In this document: positions 61,603-64,000 of the stretch, piece after piece | Numbering within the stretch: position 1 is the first letter of the stretch | Layout of the letters: each line of letters starts with the position of its first letter | NCBI GenBank assembly: GCA_018266295.1 | Contig: JAFEAQ010000010.1 | Location: forward strand, 147,157 to 211,156 | Origin: Bdellovibrionales bacterium | Lineage (GTDB): Bacteria; Bdellovibrionota; Bdellovibrionia; Bdellovibrionales; Bdellovibrionaceae | DNA length: 64,000 bases | Reading direction: 5' to 3' | Translations under genes and position numbers: made by a program | Notes under the pieces: generated by a model | What the model was told of the DNA's origin: nothing | What the model saw: only the letters and a program-made list of their open reading frames with translations | Databases searched by the model: none

Positions 61603-62045
61603 TGACGGCCTCCATTGCCACGCGGTGGAGGAACGGGCTTACCATTGCCATCCAAAGGCACGATGGTCGCTGTGCCTTTCTGGGGTGCTGATGAGAAATC
61701 ATCTGCTTCTCCGCAAGGCTTCATGGATGGACGATCAGGCAAAGACTTAATTTTTGGAATGTCGGCGGCTTTTAAAGAATCGTCATCCAAACAGTTCTCG
61801 GGCTTTTTAGGACAGCGACCGTTGTCGAGTGGACGGCAGTAACCGACAAGACGGTTGTCATAGACTTTGTCTGGATTATTGAGTGCGTATTTTTCGCAAG
61901 AAATTTTTAAAATACAAATATCGTCGCCCTTAAGACTGCCGCGCTCTTCTTCAAGCACTTTGCAGTTTTTTTGGCCGTAACCGATCATATCGGCCTGAGC
62001 GATTTGCGCAAGTGTCAGCGCGATTGAGAAAATGATGAGTTTCAT
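61599..62045 (-). CDS. Small secreted cysteine-containing protein
   Basis: 148 residues from the ATG at 62045, preceded by GGGAGGC; the longer frame to 62234 is a non-coding extension. Signal peptide (LIIFSIALTLAQIAQA), then CKVLEEERGSLKGDDICILKISCEKY, YCRPLDNGRCPKKPENCLDDD and CGEADDF: seven cysteines in the mature part that may form three disulfides. It ends in a Gly/Pro/Arg-rich tail (GKPVPPPRGNGGRQ). It is linked in ATGA to the next gene downstream. Unknown function. Confidence 0.7.
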   Translation of the reverse strand: MKLIIFSIALTLAQIAQADMIGYGQKNCKVLEEERGSLKGDDICILKISCEKYALNNPDKVYDNRLVGYCRPLDNGRCPKKPENCLDDDSLKAADIPKIKSLPDRPSMKPCGEADDFSSAPQKGTATIVPLDGNGKPVPPPRGNGGRQ

Positions 62046-62251
62046 GAAGCCTCCCATTGCTCTATTCTCTGTGCTCTGATTTAGGCACTCAAGTCCAGTT
62101 TCTAATGAAAGCGGCGCTCTCCGCGGCAACCTGTACAACATATAGACGGCCCCTTCATGCCAATGACAATTAAAGGAGGCTTCAGAGGGCATAGGAATCG
62201 CATTGAAGGGATTCGATTCTAAAACCAAAAGCAATTTAAAAAGGAGATTTT

Positions 62252-62635
62252 ATGAAAAAGATGACTTTCGCTATTGTAGCTACCGGTATGATGATGAGCC
62301 AATTCGCGTCTGCAGACGTGATCAAATGCGTATTCACAGAGCCATTCGTAAACACAACATACAGCATGACTCAGTCGACGTTGACGATTGATGCTGCCGG
62401 CGAAGGCGTAAGTGTTATCCATAATGTTTCTTTCCAAATCAAAGGCGCTGGCCAGTTTGAGCTCGTTGCTAAAAACGGCAAAGTGCTTCAAAAGCTGTCT
62501 TTGGATAACAAAGGCTCTGATGGTATGAGCGATAAGAACTACCCATACACAGTAACGGATAGCTCTCAATCAAGCATGGCTAATAACGGTATCGGCGGCT
62601 GCACTTCAAACTCTTTGAAAGCAACTGGCCAGTAA
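62252..62635 (+). CDS. Small secreted protein
   Basis: 127 residues with a signal peptide (TFAIVATGMMMSQFASA) and strong AAAAGGAGATTTT ribosome binding site. The mature part is strand-rich with two cysteines at the extremes (VIKCVFTEPF; GGCTSNSLKA), probably disulfide-closed. Codon use is highly ordered, hinting at high expression. It resembles no family known to me. Its stop lies 3 bases from the end of kdsA on the other strand. Confidence 0.75.
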   Translation: MKKMTFAIVATGMMMSQFASADVIKCVFTEPFVNTTYSMTQSTLTIDAAGEGVSVIHNVSFQIKGAGQFELVAKNGKVLQKLSLDNKGSDGMSDKNYPYTVTDSSQSSMANNGIGGCTSNSLKATGQ

Positions 62636-62638
62636 AAT

Positions 62639-63732
<1,094 letters not shown>

Positions 63733-64000
63733 TTACGCAGTCCCTTGCCGTATGTATGTGATCCATTCATTGAATTTCTGTAAGTACTCCTCGCGGGCTT
63801 TCTGGCCTTTGGCGGCTTGAAGGCGGTTGGCTTTGAAGTAGCCACGGAGCTGGAGTTCTTCGATGCGGGTTTTGATCACGCGAGTGAAGGCGAGACCTTG
63901 CCAGAACTTTTCTTCAGAAGGTTTTCTATCTGTCGTTTGGGTATCTTTTGATAGCTTCAAGGTTGTTTGAGCTGAGATTTGCTGACCTGTAATCTTATAC
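63733..64000 (-). CDS. 3' end of an unidentified gene, 5' end beyond the window
   Basis: On the minus strand the frame is open from base 64000 to a stop at 63733, with no start needed; the TTG at 63960 is inside a longer gene. The 88 visible residues are basic and helical: ITGQQISAQTTLKLSKDTQ, KFWQGLAFTRVIKTRIEELQ, GYFKANRLQAAKGQKAREEY, KFNEWITYIRQ. There is no membrane helix in this part. Not recognised; kdsA lies downstream on the same strand. Confidence 0.6.
   Translation of the reverse strand, partial: YKITGQQISAQTTLKLSKDTQTTDRKPSEEKFWQGLAFTRVIKTRIEELQLRGYFKANRLQAAKGQKAREEYLQKFNEWITYIRQGTA

Overview
The window reads as a chromosomal segment of a Gram-negative, predatory-type deltaproteobacterium-like organism, most plausibly Bdellovibrionota (Bdellovibrio-like). 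This is inference from gene style: many stand-alone receivers and HPt proteins, several MotAB-type genes, giant secreted repeat proteins, many small signal-peptide proteins, and a KdsA that implies an LPS outer membrane. No rRNA, complete insertion sequence or CRISPR array was seen.

Layout. 1-1063: 3' part of an HNH (DUF1524-type) nuclease gene, then an RluA-family pseudouridine synthase. 1260-11060: a dense signalling island with a REC-HPt protein, three OmpR-type regulators, receiver-only proteins, a free HPt, three ribosome-hibernation-like (HPF/RaiA-like) domains and one membrane hybrid histidine kinase. Two four-gene blocks (3381-5447 on + and 8511-6089 on -) are position-by-position paralogues facing each other. 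One receiver has lost its phosphoacceptor Asp. 10934-13125: a trypsin-like protease with a barrel-like tail and two small proteins. 13284-15820: class II aldolase, mtnA, mtnP, a compact 5'-methylthioadenosine recycling operon that may be a DHAP shunt. 15916-24057: a 2713-residue lipoprotein made of tandem Ig-like domains and NHL-type blades carrying a C-x(9-12)-W-C-x-G-G motif.

24163-28107: a five-gene operon with a periplasmic TPR protein, MotA-like and MotB-like stator subunits, a membrane protein with faint FliF/FliG-like features and a candidate outer-membrane barrel. It has no flagellar genes beside it and is the best candidate for an undescribed machine. 28252-35468: an orphan AbrB/PrlF-type protein and an RND metal-efflux operon with an unusually short membrane-fusion protein, plus two small CHFGHC/CHFGHSGHC proteins. 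35629-40129: a GT87-type membrane glycosyltransferase, a glycine-rich secreted protein, a seven-repeat RCC1 protein and a broken M28 peptidase. 40303-40394: tRNA-Leu(UAA), whose 3' end lies in a perfect 22-bp inverted repeat.

40526-49610: a membrane protein, a CBS-less IMPDH/GMP reductase, murI, an XRE regulator, an L,D-transpeptidase, a monohaem protein, a HemG-like flavodoxin, a CBS-pair protein and a gluzincin metalloprotease. 49789-53014: a divergent PAS histidine kinase and NtrC-type regulator, followed by a second CBS-pair protein. 53052-57326: an esterase, a transposase-like relic, a lipoprotein, a possible papain-fold enzyme and a periplasmic binding-type protein. 57428-62635: a 1299-residue glycine-rich/Ig repeat protein and small secreted proteins. 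62639-64000: kdsA and the 3' end of an unidentified gene running off the window.

Start codons were moved from the longest reading frame wherever a Shine-Dalgarno sequence, signal peptide or overlap argued for it; these choices are stated per gene. Function calls come from motif recognition only, with no database search.
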